A DNA stretch of 64,000 bases from Magnetovibrio sp. GTDB lineage: Bacteria > Pseudomonadota > Alphaproteobacteria > Rhodospirillales > Magnetovibrionaceae. Each line of letters begins with the position of its first letter. Positions within the stretch are counted from its first letter, which is position 1. Location of the stretch: the NCBI RefSeq assembly GCF_036568125.1, contig NZ_DATCTF010000013.1, positions 62,001-126,000 of the forward strand. Direction: 5' to 3'. Of the stretch, positions 26,164 to 34,622 are shown one piece after another. Made by a program: the position numbers and the translations under genes. Below the pieces are notes generated by a model, which was not told where the DNA came from, did not search any database, and worked only from the letters and a program-made list of their open reading frames with translations.

Positions 26164-26847
26164 TCACTCGCCCGAATAACGATAGCCAACACCGTACAAG
26201 GTTTCGATCGAGGAGAACTCATCGTCCACTTCGCGGAATTTGCGGCGTAGGCGCTTGATGTGGCTGTCGATGGTGCGATCGTCCACGTAAATGTGCTCGC
26301 CGTACGCCGCGTCGATCAGTTGGTCACGGCTTTTCACGTGACCGGGATTGCGCGCCAGGGCTTGCAGCAACAGAAACTCGGTCACCGTCAAGTTCACCTG
26401 CTTGCCTTTCCACACGCACAGGTGACGGGAGCTATCCAGCGTCAGCTGGCCGCGCTGGATGACTTCCGACGTTGCGGTTTGCGGTTCGCGGCGACGCAGC
26501 ACCGCGCGGATGCGTTCGATCAGCAGGCGTTGGGAAAACGGTTTTTTGATGTAGTCGTCCGCGCCCATGCGCAGGCCCATGGCTTCGTCCAACTCGTCGT
26601 CCTTGGAGGTCAGGAAAATCACCGGCAGGTCGTTGCGCTTTTTCAGTTCGGTCAGCAGTTCCATGCCATCCATACGCGGCATCTTGATGTCGAGCACGGC
26701 CAAGTCCGGCGGATTGCGCGACATTTCGCGCAAGGCTTCCTGGCCGTCCTTGTAGGTCATCACCACGAAGCCTTCCGCTTCCAATGTCATGGAGACGGAA
26801 GTGAGGATGTTGCGGTCGTCATCGACGAGGGCGATCGTTTGAGGCAT
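26164..26847 (-). CDS. chvI: Response regulator ChvI (OmpR/PhoB family)
   Basis: A 227-residue two-domain regulator. The receiver has the acidic pocket DDD near the N-terminus, the phosphoacceptor aspartate in [13 protein letters not shown] and the K of FLTSKDDE. The C-terminal winged helix ends with [21 protein letters not shown] and [12 protein letters not shown]. It is the first gene of the minus-strand run chvI-chvG-hprK-rapZ-EIIA-HPr-EI. The 189-base divergent gap upstream holds the promoter of the plus-strand DUF1538 operon and presumably its own. Confidence 0.95.
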   Translation of the reverse strand: MPQTIALVDDDRNILTSVSMTLEAEGFVVMTYKDGQEALREMSRNPPDLAVLDIKMPRMDGMELLTELKKRNDLPVIFLTSKDDELDEAMGLRMGADDYIKKPFSQRLLIERIRAVLRRREPQTATSEVIQRGQLTLDSSRHLCVWKGKQVNLTVTEFLLLQALARNPGHVKSRDQLIDAAYGEHIYVDDRTIDSHIKRLRRKFREVDDEFSSIETLYGVGYRYSGE

Positions 26848-26944
26848 GTCGGTTCCTGAACGCTTTCTGTGATCGGTGCGTGAAATTCTACTCTGAAATG
26901 CAAGGTCCGGCGCGAAAAAAGACGCATTTGCACCCTTAAGCCAA

Positions 26945-26974
26945 TTGACCTTTGCTTTGTGGCAAAATTATAGT
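26945..26974 (+). promoter_or_regulatory. Candidate sigma-70 promoter of the DUF1538 operon
   Basis: TTGACC (26945-26950) and TATAGT (26969-26974) are separated by 18 bases, and the first small gene starts 63 bases downstream. It is one of the closest matches to consensus in the window. Its position next to chvI makes regulation by ChvI possible, but no ChvI site is visible. Confidence 0.65.
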
Positions 26975-27036
26975 GTTTACAAGGCGTCACGGGGGCACCA
27001 TGTTCAAGGTGCGCTCACAGATATTGGAGATCGACG

Positions 27037-27213
27037 ATGCAAAACGCTTATGACAGCAAAACGCGCCGCCTGGCTGCGCACAACGCATCGCATCGCCAAA
27101 AGGCTCGCGTCCGGGCCAAGGCCGCGCAGGCCCCGGTCGTCGATCCGGTGCTGATCGGCTTTGGCGTTTTGAGCCTGATCGTCGCGGCGCTCATTTCTTT
27201 GCAATCCTTCTGA
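27037..27213 (+). CDS. Small basic single-pass membrane protein, function unknown
   Basis: A 58-residue open frame beginning ATG with a GGAGA ribosome site 7 bases before it. The N-terminal 32 residues are rich in Lys, Arg and Ala (a [19 protein letters not shown] stretch). Residues about 37-56 ([20 protein letters not shown]) form one hydrophobic helix, and the chain ends QSF. The topology would be cytoplasmic basic tail, membrane, short outside end. It lies 70 bases before the first DUF1538 gene and behind a good promoter, so it may be a small subunit or regulator of that system. No family is recognised. Confidence 0.6.
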   Translation: MQNAYDSKTRRLAAHNASHRQKARVRAKAAQAPVVDPVLIGFGVLSLIVAALISLQSF

Positions 27214-27283
27214 CGGCCCGCAAACAGGCGACGCTGACGCTAAAGCGTTGAAAGCCTGGATCCAGGGGGAGAGTTGGGCTGCT

Positions 27284-28027
27284 GTGGATGAATTTGTAAA
27301 AATCGCCAAGGGTTTGGCGCGGTTGTTCATGGACGCCGCCCGCGATTTGCTGCCGATTGTGGTGGTGATCGCTTTCTTTCAGGCGGTGGTTATTCGCGAA
27401 CCGTTTCCCAATTTGGCGGAAATCCTGGTCGGCACGCTGTTGGTGGTGCTGGGGCTGGTGTTTTTCGTACGCGGCTTGGAAATGGGCTTGTTTCCGTTGG
27501 GCGAGGCGATGGCCCAGGCGTTCGCCAAAAAAGGTAGCTTGATCTGGTTGATGGCCTTCGCCTTCTCCTTGGGTTTCGGCACCACGGTGGCCGAACCGGC
27601 GCTGATTGCGGTGGCCCAAGAAGCCGCCGACACGGCCGCCGAGGGCGGGCTGATCGGTCACGATCAAGCAAGCCTGGACGATTACGCCTATGGACTGCGC
27701 ATGACGGTGGCGCTGTCGGTGGGTTTTGCCATCGTCATCGGCGTGCTGCGCATCATCAAAGGCTGGCCGATTCAGTGGCTTATCATCGCGGGCTATCTCG
27801 CCATCGTGGCGTTGACCTTTTTCGCCCCGCCGGAAATCGTCGGTATCGCCTATGACAGCGGCGGCGTGACGACATCCACCATCACAGTTCCGTTGGTCAC
27901 CGCACTGGGCGTGGGCTTGGCGACGTCGATCCGCGGACGCAACCCGATGACCGACGGTTTCGGCTTGATTGCGTTCGCCAGCCTGACGCCGATGATGTTC
28001 GTCATGGTTTACGGGATGGTGTACTGA
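27284..28027 (+). CDS. DUF1538 membrane protein, first of a tandem pair
   Basis: A polytopic inner-membrane protein of about 247 residues (roughly six helices by hydrophobicity). Blocks it shares with its neighbour include [33 protein letters not shown] and [11 protein letters not shown]. The glycine/serine/threonine-rich segment after AYDSGG, and the acidic residues beside helices, suggest a transport or channel path, but the substrate is unknown. GTG 27284 is preferred because GGGGGAGAG precedes it; a TTG at 27248 or an ATG at 27332 is possible. The stop is one base before the next gene's start, implying coupled synthesis of two similar half-transporters. Confidence 0.85.
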   Translation: MDEFVKIAKGLARLFMDAARDLLPIVVVIAFFQAVVIREPFPNLAEILVGTLLVVLGLVFFVRGLEMGLFPLGEAMAQAFAKKGSLIWLMAFAFSLGFGTTVAEPALIAVAQEAADTAAEGGLIGHDQASLDDYAYGLRMTVALSVGFAIVIGVLRIIKGWPIQWLIIAGYLAIVALTFFAPPEIVGIAYDSGGVTTSTITVPLVTALGVGLATSIRGRNPMTDGFGLIAFASLTPMMFVMVYGMVY

Positions 28028-28028
28028 G

Positions 28029-28832
28029 ATGATGGATTTTGCGCACCACGTTCTCAACACCGGCTGGGCGACGTTGTTCGACGTCGCGCCCATCGCGGCG
28101 ATCTTGGTGTTCTTTCAAGCCGTGGTGATTCGCAGCGTGCCGCCCAACCCGAAGCGTATTGCAGTTGGCTTTTTGTATGTGCTGATTGGCCTGACGCTGT
28201 TCTTGGTGGGGTTGGAAATGGCTCTGTTTCCGGTCGGCGAAACCATGGCCCGGCAACTGACCGATCCGCAATTTTTGGGTGGCGAGGCGCTTTTGGGACG
28301 CGTCGACTGGGCGGACTATATGTGGGTATACGCGTTCGCCGCCGCCATCGGCTTCGCCACCACGGCGGCAGAACCGTCTTTGATCGCGGTGGCGTTGAAA
28401 GCCGAACAAATTTCGGGCGGCGCGATCAACGCCAACGGCTTGCGCATGGCGGTTGCCATCGGGGTGGCGGTAGGGGTGGCGCTGGGGGCGTATCGTATTG
28501 TCAGCGGCACGCCGTTGCATTGGTATATAATAGCAGGCTATGTGGTGGTCTTGGTGCAGACCATCTGGGCCTCGAAATTCATCGTCGCGCTGGCTTACGA
28601 CAGCGGCGGCGTGACCACATCAACGGTGACGGTTCCGGTCGTCACCGCATTGGGACTGGGGTTGGCGTCGACCATACCCGGCCGCAGTCCGATATTGGAT
28701 GGATTCGGGCTGATCGCGTTCGCCAGCCTGTTTCCCATCATGGCGGTTTTGGCGTACGCGAATTTAGCCCAGTGGCTGCAAAGACGAAGACAATCGAGAG
28801 ATCAAAATGGGCAACAGGAGACGAACCCATGA
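28029..28832 (+). CDS. DUF1538 membrane protein, second of a tandem pair
   Basis: A 267-residue polytopic membrane protein that is a diverged copy of the preceding one: the same [49 protein letters not shown] and [15 protein letters not shown] blocks appear in the same order. The C-terminal tail is basic and hydrophilic (WLQRRRQSRDQNGQQE), giving a cytoplasmic end that a regulator could touch. Its stop overlaps the start of the PII-like gene as ATGA. The two copies presumably form a heterodimer or pseudo-twofold transporter; this is inference. Confidence 0.86.
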   Translation: MMDFAHHVLNTGWATLFDVAPIAAILVFFQAVVIRSVPPNPKRIAVGFLYVLIGLTLFLVGLEMALFPVGETMARQLTDPQFLGGEALLGRVDWADYMWVYAFAAAIGFATTAAEPSLIAVALKAEQISGGAINANGLRMAVAIGVAVGVALGAYRIVSGTPLHWYIIAGYVVVLVQTIWASKFIVALAYDSGGVTTSTVTVPVVTALGLGLASTIPGRSPILDGFGLIAFASLFPIMAVLAYANLAQWLQRRRQSRDQNGQQETNP

Positions 28833-29179
28833 ACCTCAAAATGATTATGGCTCTTGTAAAAGACGAGATTACGCAAACGGTCATCGATGCCGCGCGAGAA
28901 GCCGGGGCGACGGGGGCCACGGTGATCACCAGCGCGCAAGGCGAAGGGTTGAAAAAGGAAAAGACTTTTTTGGGCCTGGACCTCGCCGCACAACGTGACA
29001 TCATCTTGCTGATGGTGGCCGAACCCAAGGCACGCGAAATCTTGGAAACCATCGCCAAGGCCGGTAAGTTTGACGAAGAACCCGGCGCCGGAATCGCATG
29101 TCAGATCGCGCTGGAAGACGCGGTCGGTCTGTCTACCCAATTGCCGACATTGATTGATGAAGTTGAGAAAGAGATATGA
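28829..29179 (+). CDS. PII-like signal transduction protein
   Basis: A 116-residue protein with the GlnB/GlnK ferredoxin-like pattern: a first strand MIMALVKDE, a helix VIDAAREAGATGATVI, and the late KAGKFDEEPGAGIACQIALED, which corresponds to the C-terminal nucleotide-loop segment of PII proteins. The central T-loop is short and carries KKEKTFLGLDLAAQ, with no uridylylation tyrosine context. Divergent PII proteins of this kind usually bind a nucleotide and control a partner transporter. The start overlaps the DUF1538 stop and its stop overlaps the CBS gene start, so the partner is most likely the DUF1538 pair. Confidence 0.82.
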   Translation: MNLKMIMALVKDEITQTVIDAAREAGATGATVITSAQGEGLKKEKTFLGLDLAAQRDIILLMVAEPKAREILETIAKAGKFDEEPGAGIACQIALEDAVGLSTQLPTLIDEVEKEI

Positions 29180-29577
29180 GCGAAAAAAGCTATGTCAAAG
29201 TCGAGGACCTCATGTCCACGACGATCGCAACCATCGACGCCACCGCCACGGTGCAAGAAGCCGTGGTCCGTATGCGCGACGCGGGGGTCAGTTCCTTGGT
29301 TGCGGAACGCCGCGACGCGTCGGATGAATACGGGTTGGTGGTCGTTTCCGACATCGCCAAGCACGTGATCGCGGAAAATCGCTCGCCGGAACGCGTCAAC
29401 GTCTACGAAATCATGTCCAAGCCGGTGCTGACGGTGCCCAAGGACATGAACATCCGTTATGCGGTGCGCTTGTTGGTGCAATTCGGCCTCAGCCGCGGTT
29501 TGGTGGTGGACGAGCACCGCGCCCCGGTTGGAATCGTCACGTTACGTGACATGGTTTTGCGCAATATCGATGAATGA
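29176..29577 (+). CDS. CBS-pair domain protein
   Basis: A 133-residue protein made of a single Bateman module: the first CBS motif begins at VEDLMSTTIATIDATATV and the second at VYEIMSKPVLTVPKDM, ending in GIVTLRDMVL. CBS pairs bind adenosine nucleotides and regulate channels and enzymes. No other domain is present, so it acts in trans. The ATGA overlap with the PII-like gene suggests two nucleotide sensors made together with the DUF1538 membrane pair. Confidence 0.9.
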   Translation: MSEKSYVKVEDLMSTTIATIDATATVQEAVVRMRDAGVSSLVAERRDASDEYGLVVVSDIAKHVIAENRSPERVNVYEIMSKPVLTVPKDMNIRYAVRLLVQFGLSRGLVVDEHRAPVGIVTLRDMVLRNIDE

Positions 29578-29583
29578 GGCCTC

Positions 29584-30333
29584 GTGAGCAGCGCGTCCGC
29601 CGAAACCGCCCGTCTGGCCCGTCTGATTGCGCGTGGGGCGCTGAAAGGCGCGTTGGCGACCAATCGCCGCGCCGCCCGGCCGGACGCTAAGCACGGTTTC
29701 GGGGCGCAGCCCTATGTTTCCAAGGTCGGCGTGGCGACGGATTTGAGCGGCGCACCATTGTTTTTATTTTCGACGCTGGCCGCCCACACCCAGGATTTGC
29801 TTGCCGATCCGCGCGCGGCATTGTTGCTGGAAGCTCCGACAACCACCGCAAATCCCCTCGAAGGCGCGCGCTGCACCTTGGTGGGGCGGGTCGAGCAGCT
29901 TGTCGGTGTCGAATCGGATGCGGCGCGCGCTCTCTACCTGACGCGCCATCCCGGAGCCTCGCTGTACGCTGGGTTCGGCGATTTCTCGTTGTGGCGTCTG
30001 CACATCGAAAAAGTTCACTACGTTGGTGGGTTCGGCCGTGCCAAATGGGCCAAAAGTGGCGAATATCTCTGCGCGGCCGATGGCTTGGCGGATGCTCAAG
30101 CGCGCATCGTTGCGGCGCTGAACGGCGCAAAACGCAACGATTTGCAGGCTGTTTTTGCCCATCATACCGGGCGTTCGGGACGTGGGCAGACGGTCTTGGG
30201 CCTTGATGCCGACGGATTGATTGTGGTGGGGGGAAAAGGCGTTCAAACGCGCATCGACTTTTCTTCACCGGCCCGCGATGTGCGTGGTTGGCAGGCGCGT
30301 TTTCGATCATTGGTCAAAAAAACTCGAGCCTAA
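29584..30333 (+). CDS. Pyridoxamine-5'-phosphate-oxidase-fold protein, HugZ-like
   Basis: A 249-residue protein with a split-barrel flavin-binding domain (ARGALKGALAT start, YVSKVGVATDLSGAPLFLFSTLAAHT, then the LVGRVE strand) and a C-terminal DUF2470-like domain. HugZ members use this pair to bind and degrade haem; others bind flavin or F420. The histidines needed for haem use cannot be judged by eye. It starts with GTG six bases after the CBS gene and so is probably the last gene of the DUF1538 operon, though its link to transport is not obvious. Confidence 0.82.
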   Translation: MSSASAETARLARLIARGALKGALATNRRAARPDAKHGFGAQPYVSKVGVATDLSGAPLFLFSTLAAHTQDLLADPRAALLLEAPTTTANPLEGARCTLVGRVEQLVGVESDAARALYLTRHPGASLYAGFGDFSLWRLHIEKVHYVGGFGRAKWAKSGEYLCAADGLADAQARIVAALNGAKRNDLQAVFAHHTGRSGRGQTVLGLDADGLIVVGGKGVQTRIDFSSPARDVRGWQARFRSLVKKTRA

Positions 30334-30450
30334 TACCATTTCTCTCTACACCTCGGGGCGCTTTTTTGCTTCAATTGAGAGCGATGCTTCGAGTTGTATC
30401 GAGCAGAAGAGTTTCGCCTAACTTTATTGATTTTCGATTGGCTTTTTATC

Positions 30451-30840
30451 ATGGCCCTTGCCACCATTCTTGCCGTGCTTGCCTTCGCCATCGCGCTGGT
30501 GGCGTTGTGGTTGACCAGTGACATCGTTAAGAAGGTCGAAGGCCAAAACGAAAAGTTCTTGCGTGCACACCTTTCGTCCTTGCGCGAAGAAATTCGCGAT
30601 TTGGACAAAGCGTTGGGCAAAACCACCAAGATTTCAAAGGGCCATACCGAAGTGCAGGTGCTTTTCGACAAGCGTCTCAACGATCACACCAAGGAATTGT
30701 CCGATATTCGCGAGCGCATCGCCTTGCTGGCGGATCAATTCGAAGAGCTGGACCGCTCCATCCCGTCGCGCTACCGCGTGCGAGTGGTCAAGGCCGATCC
30801 CACGCCCGCAGGTAAAAGTCAAAAGCCGAGCATTCAATAG
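30451..30840 (+). CDS. Small membrane-anchored coiled-coil protein, function unknown
   Basis: About 129 residues: one N-terminal transmembrane helix ([20 protein letters not shown]) followed by a charged, heptad-like region rich in Glu, Lys and Leu ([20 protein letters not shown] onward) that looks like a coiled coil, and a short basic proline-containing tail. The ATG at 30451 gives a clean membrane anchor; a TTG start at 30394 would add 19 residues, and neither has a strong ribosome site. It stands alone between the HugZ-like gene and the pckG terminator. No family is recognised. Confidence 0.7.
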   Translation: MALATILAVLAFAIALVALWLTSDIVKKVEGQNEKFLRAHLSSLREEIRDLDKALGKTTKISKGHTEVQVLFDKRLNDHTKELSDIRERIALLADQFEELDRSIPSRYRVRVVKADPTPAGKSQKPSIQ

Positions 30841-30894
30841 CCCGGCTCGGTCTTTGGGATCGAACGAAAACCCACCCGCGAATCACAGGTTTCG

Positions 30895-30918
30895 CCACCC
30901 CATTGGGGTGGTTTTTTT
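30895..30918 (+). terminator. Rho-independent terminator upstream of pckG
   Basis: The perfect stem CCACCCC/GGGGTGG with a three-base loop is followed by seven T. It lies 55 bases after the coiled-coil gene and isolates pckG from upstream transcription. Confidence 0.93.
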
Positions 30919-31008
30919 CGTTTTCGTGTCACGGTGCCTGTGGACAAGCCCAACGGGCCGCCGCAAATCGTTGTGTTTCAAGGCCTTTTCGCAAGTGCAC
31001 AAAACCTT

Positions 31009-31036
31009 TTGACGGGAACGCTGCACCCGCTAACCT
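31009..31036 (+). promoter_or_regulatory. Candidate pckG promoter
   Basis: TTGACG (31009-31014) and TAACCT (31031-31036), 16 bases apart, lie about 50 bases before the pckG start and directly after a terminator. The -10 element is imperfect, so an activator may be needed. Confidence 0.5.
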
Positions 31037-31085
31037 ATTCGGCCCTGGGGAGGTATCTGTTTTTCGTTCGGAGGTTAATTTAGAA

Positions 31086-32912
31086 ATGCTCAACAGCGCG
31101 CAGACGCCAACAGCACACACGAAACTGATCGCCTGGATCGACGAGATCGCGGCGCTCACCAAACCTGCGGCCATTCATTGGTGCGATGGCTCTCAGGAAG
31201 AATTCGATCGCCTGTGTGCCGAAATGGTCGCAGCGGGAACAATGATCAAGCTGGACGATCAAAAACGTCCCGGCAGCTATCTCGCGAGATCCAATCCGTC
31301 CGACGTGGCGCGTGTCGAGGATCGCACGTTCATATGTTCCACGCGCGAAGAAGACGCAGGCCCGACCAACAACTGGATGGATCCGGCTGAAATGCGCGCG
31401 ACCTTGAGCGGCCTGTTCGACGGCTGCATGCAGGGCCGCACACTTTATGTCGTGCCGTTTTCCATGGGGCCGCTGGGCTCGCCCATCGCGCACATCGGCG
31501 TGCAGCTGACCGACAGCGCCTACGCCGTGGCGAACATGCGCATCATGACGCGCATGGGCGCGCCGGTGCTTGATGTTTTGGGCGCGGATGGCGAATTTGT
31601 TCCGTGCGTGCACTCTGTCGGCGCACCTTTGGCAGAAGGTGAAAAAGACGACATCTGGCCGTGCAACGATGAAAAATACATCGTGCATTATCCCGAAACC
31701 CGTGAAATCTGGTCGTTCGGTTCGGGCTACGGCGGCAATGCACTGCTGGGCAAGAAATGTTTTGCGTTGCGCATCGCGTCCGCAATGGCACGTGACGAAG
31801 GCTGGCTGGCCGAACACATGTTGATTGTCGGCCTGGAGAGCCCCGAGGGCGAAAAAACCTATGTCGCGGCGGCATTCCCGTCGGCGTGCGGCAAGACCAA
31901 CCTGGCCATGCTGATCCCGCCGGAAGGCTTCGAAGGCTGGAAGGTGTGGACGGTCGGCGACGACATCGCGTGGATTAAGCCGGGGGCGGATGGGCGTCTT
32001 TACGCCATCAATCCCGAATTCGGCTATTTCGGCGTCGCGCCGGGCACGTCCACCAAATCCAACCCTTCGGCGATGAAGACGTTGGACAAGGACTGTATCT
32101 ATACCAACGTGGCGCTGACCGACGACGGCGATGTGTGGTGGGAAGACATGTCCGAGCCCCCCGCCCATGCCGTCGATTGGAAAGGCAACGACTGGACCCC
32201 TGGCATGAGCCATCCCGCCGCGCATCCCAACGCCCGCTTCACCGCACCGGCTTCGCAATGTCCATCGATTGATCCCAGCTGGGAAGATCCCAAAGGGGTG
32301 CCGATCTCGGCCTTTATCTTCGGTGGCAGGTTGTCCAAGACCTTCCCGCTGGCCTATCAGGCGTTCGATTGGAACCACGGCGTTTATATGGCGGCGACCA
32401 TGGGTTCGGAAGCTACCGCCGCGGCGGTCGGCCAGGCGGCGATCCGCCGCGATCCGTTCGCAATGTTGCCGTTTTGCGGCTACAACATGGGCGATTATTG
32501 GCAACACTGGCTGGATTTCGGCGCCAAGTTGGAAAACCCGCCGGCGATTTTCCGCGTCAATTGGTTTCGCAAGGATAAAAACGGCAAGTTCATGTGGCCT
32601 GGATTCGGTCAAAACATGCGCGTTCTCAAGTGGATCGTCGAACGGGTTGGCGGCAAGGCGAATGCAGTCGAGAGCCCCATTGGCCACATGCCGACCTTTG
32701 GCGATGTCAGTTGGAATGGCCTCGACTACGCCCAGGATACGTTTGAACACCTGATGGAAGTCGACCGTGCCGGTGCGATGGCTGACGCCGAAGACCAGGC
32801 CGAACTGTTTGGTCGCTTTGGCGACAAACTGCCCACAGAGATGGAGCGTCAGCGGCAAGCGCAGATCAAACGCCTTGCCGATGCACCAGAGGTATGGACG
32901 TTGCCCAAGTAA
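31086..32912 (+). CDS. pckG: Phosphoenolpyruvate carboxykinase (GTP)
   Basis: A 608-residue enzyme that makes PEP from oxaloacetate for gluconeogenesis. It is the GTP-using class: the P-loop reads [13 protein letters not shown] near residues 265-276, and the family blocks [23 protein letters not shown] and [12 protein letters not shown] are present. A GGAGG ribosome site lies 11 bases before the ATG. It is flanked by terminators on both sides and is monocistronic. In many rhizobia an ATP-type pckA is beside chvI; here the GTP type lies 4.2 kb from chvI on the same side, with the DUF1538 operon between. Confidence 0.97.
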   Translation: MLNSAQTPTAHTKLIAWIDEIAALTKPAAIHWCDGSQEEFDRLCAEMVAAGTMIKLDDQKRPGSYLARSNPSDVARVEDRTFICSTREEDAGPTNNWMDPAEMRATLSGLFDGCMQGRTLYVVPFSMGPLGSPIAHIGVQLTDSAYAVANMRIMTRMGAPVLDVLGADGEFVPCVHSVGAPLAEGEKDDIWPCNDEKYIVHYPETREIWSFGSGYGGNALLGKKCFALRIASAMARDEGWLAEHMLIVGLESPEGEKTYVAAAFPSACGKTNLAMLIPPEGFEGWKVWTVGDDIAWIKPGADGRLYAINPEFGYFGVAPGTSTKSNPSAMKTLDKDCIYTNVALTDDGDVWWEDMSEPPAHAVDWKGNDWTPGMSHPAAHPNARFTAPASQCPSIDPSWEDPKGVPISAFIFGGRLSKTFPLAYQAFDWNHGVYMAATMGSEATAAAVGQAAIRRDPFAMLPFCGYNMGDYWQHWLDFGAKLENPPAIFRVNWFRKDKNGKFMWPGFGQNMRVLKWIVERVGGKANAVESPIGHMPTFGDVSWNGLDYAQDTFEHLMEVDRAGAMADAEDQAELFGRFGDKLPTEMERQRQAQIKRLADAPEVWTLPK

Positions 32913-32934
32913 ACGGCATCACTCGTGCAAACGC

Positions 32935-32971
32935 AAACCGCCGCCCGAGAGACCCTTGGGCGGCGGTTTTT
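32935..32971 (+). terminator. Rho-independent terminator of pckG
   Basis: The stem AAACCGCCGCCC pairs with GGGCGGCGGTTTTT across an 11-base loop, 22 bases after the pckG stop. An A-run on the other side means it may also stop the minus-strand marR transcript. Confidence 0.94.
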
Positions 32972-32992
32972 GCATGTTGGGACCACGTCAGC

Positions 32993-33433
32993 CTATTTAG
33001 CCGTGGTATTTTCCAAATTCTCGATCATGTGGCCGAGCAAGTCCATCAGATGCTTGCGATCTTTTTTCTTGATGCCGTCGAAGATCGACTTGTTGACGGT
33101 TTTGGCCCCCTTGGTGAGCTTGTCTTCGAGCTTTTTGGCCATGCCGGTCAGGTGAATGCGCATGGCGCGGCGGTCCGCCGGGTCCGGTTCGCGGTAGATC
33201 AAACAGTCGCGTTCCATGCGTTTGAGGGTGTTGGACATGGTCGCCTGTTCAATTTTGACCCGTTCATAAAGCTCACGCTGGGTCAGGCCGTCTTGTTCCC
33301 ACAAGCACAGCAACACCGGAAATTGGCCGGGCGCCACGCCATGGGCCTTCAATTGTTCGTGTAGAGCCTGGGTGACCAAACGCGACAGGTGGTTGATCAC
33401 GTTGGTCGGTGATTGGTCGCGATCGAGGGACAT
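32993..33433 (-). CDS. MarR family transcriptional regulator
   Basis: A 146-residue winged-helix regulator: VINHLSRLVTQALHEQL dimer helix, LTQRELYERVKIEQATMSNT recognition region, and the wing DPADRRAMRIHLT. Start 33433 follows AAGGA at a good distance; a longer frame to 33496 has no such site. An excellent palindrome lies 80 bases upstream (33513-33538), so it is probably autorepressed. The effector and targets are unknown; the potassium channel gene upstream on the same strand is one possible target. MarR proteins usually sense phenolics or oxidants. Confidence 0.92.
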   Translation of the reverse strand: MSLDRDQSPTNVINHLSRLVTQALHEQLKAHGVAPGQFPVLLCLWEQDGLTQRELYERVKIEQATMSNTLKRMERDCLIYREPDPADRRAMRIHLTGMAKKLEDKLTKGAKTVNKSIFDGIKKKDRKHLMDLLGHMIENLENTTAK

Positions 33434-33512
33434 GACGAGACGGTCCTTTGTTACGGTGCGGTCTAAATGATGAAGGAGTATCGGCGCGATATGCATACGC
33501 CAAAATAGAGTG

Positions 33513-33538
33513 TAGCCAATATAGTCAGCTATTGGCTA
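33513..33538. promoter_or_regulatory. Palindromic operator, probable MarR binding site
   Basis: Two perfect 9-base arms, TAGCCAATA (33513-33521) and TATTGGCTA (33530-33538), are separated by 8 bases. Size and symmetry fit a dimeric winged-helix regulator. It lies between the channel gene end and the marR start. Confidence 0.75.
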
Positions 33539-33566
33539 GGGACTGAGGGATATTTTTTTCTCACCG

Positions 33567-34574
33567 CTATGTGGATACGTTTGGATCGGGCGGTTGGTGC
33601 AGCGGTTTGCCACAATGGGGACAGCAGTCGTTCTTTTCTTGGGCTTGCTGGTGTTTGACCGCGTAAATGATGGCGTTGGCGTCAACCGTGTTGAGGTTGA
33701 GATGGCGGATTAGTTTTTCAAGCTCTTGTTCTTCTTGCGGTGAAATCACACCGTCTTTCATGGCGTCTTGGACGCGCTCTTGCAACATGGTGCGCCGGCG
33801 GTGCAGGGCGTTGTCAAAGCCCGACGCCAAGATACCTGCGGGTAGGGCGACCATGGCCAAGCCGACGATACCGATAAACGCGCCCAGAACTTTGCCCCAT
33901 GGGGTGATCGGTACGATATCGCCAAAGCCCACCGTGGTCATGGTGATCACCGCCCAATACATGGCTGCGGGAATGGACGAGAATTTATCGGGCTGAGCCT
34001 CGTTTTCGACCACGAAAGCCAGGGTCGAGGCGACGAACACCAACAACATGGAAACGAACATCGCCGCACCGATGGTGCGCGATTCTTCGCGAAAGACCTG
34101 AAACAGCAGTGTCATGGCGCTGGAATAACGCGTTAGCTTGAATATCCGCAGTAAGCGCAACGCACGCAGCACGCGCAGATCGTCGGCGGCGAAGAAGCTC
34201 AGATAAAATGGCGCAATGGCCAGCAAGTCAATCAGCGCCATCCAGGTGAACATGTATTTGATACGCCCGGAAATGGGATGGGTGAGATCGGGCTGCCACG
34301 GGTTGTCGATCACCGACCAAACGCGTGCGATGTATTCAAGGCTGAAGACCGTGACCGAGAAGACTTCGAACGCATAAAAGAACTCACCGGCATTTTGATG
34401 AACGCTTTTGACCGATTCCAGAACCACGGCGAGAATGTTGAGCGTGATCAAAACGATCAGCCCGATGTCGACAAAGCGGGAAAGTTGGTCATCTTTGTTG
34501 GTGGTGAACAGGAGCTCCGCCGTGCGCAGGCGCGCCCGTCGATACAAGCTCAGTTGCTGGTCGATCGCGTTCAT
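33567..34574 (-). CDS. Voltage-gated-type potassium channel with C-terminal zinc-ribbon tail
   Basis: A 335-residue six-helix ion channel. S4 carries regularly spaced arginines (residues 133-150, LRVLRALRLLRIFKLTRY), and the pore filter is TVGFGD at 214-219, the potassium signature. After S6 comes a short SHOCT-like helical segment (DGVISPQEEQELEKLIRHL) and an unusual end with CCPHCGKPLH, which looks like half a zinc ribbon. It presumably sets membrane potential or K+ flux. TrkH, a K+ uptake protein, is encoded 2 kb away. Confidence 0.92.
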   Translation of the reverse strand: MNAIDQQLSLYRRARLRTAELLFTTNKDDQLSRFVDIGLIVLITLNILAVVLESVKSVHQNAGEFFYAFEVFSVTVFSLEYIARVWSVIDNPWQPDLTHPISGRIKYMFTWMALIDLLAIAPFYLSFFAADDLRVLRALRLLRIFKLTRYSSAMTLLFQVFREESRTIGAAMFVSMLLVFVASTLAFVVENEAQPDKFSSIPAAMYWAVITMTTVGFGDIVPITPWGKVLGAFIGIVGLAMVALPAGILASGFDNALHRRRTMLQERVQDAMKDGVISPQEEQELEKLIRHLNLNTVDANAIIYAVKHQQAQEKNDCCPHCGKPLHQPPDPNVST

Positions 34575-34622
34575 CCCTGAAAGATACTGCGAAAGAGGTT
34601 AATCAACAAAGAACGAAAGCGT

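Noticed and set aside
31080-32858. A 592-codon frame opposite pckG
   Set aside because: Shadow of a gene with an intact GTP-PEPCK signature; no start signal is present.
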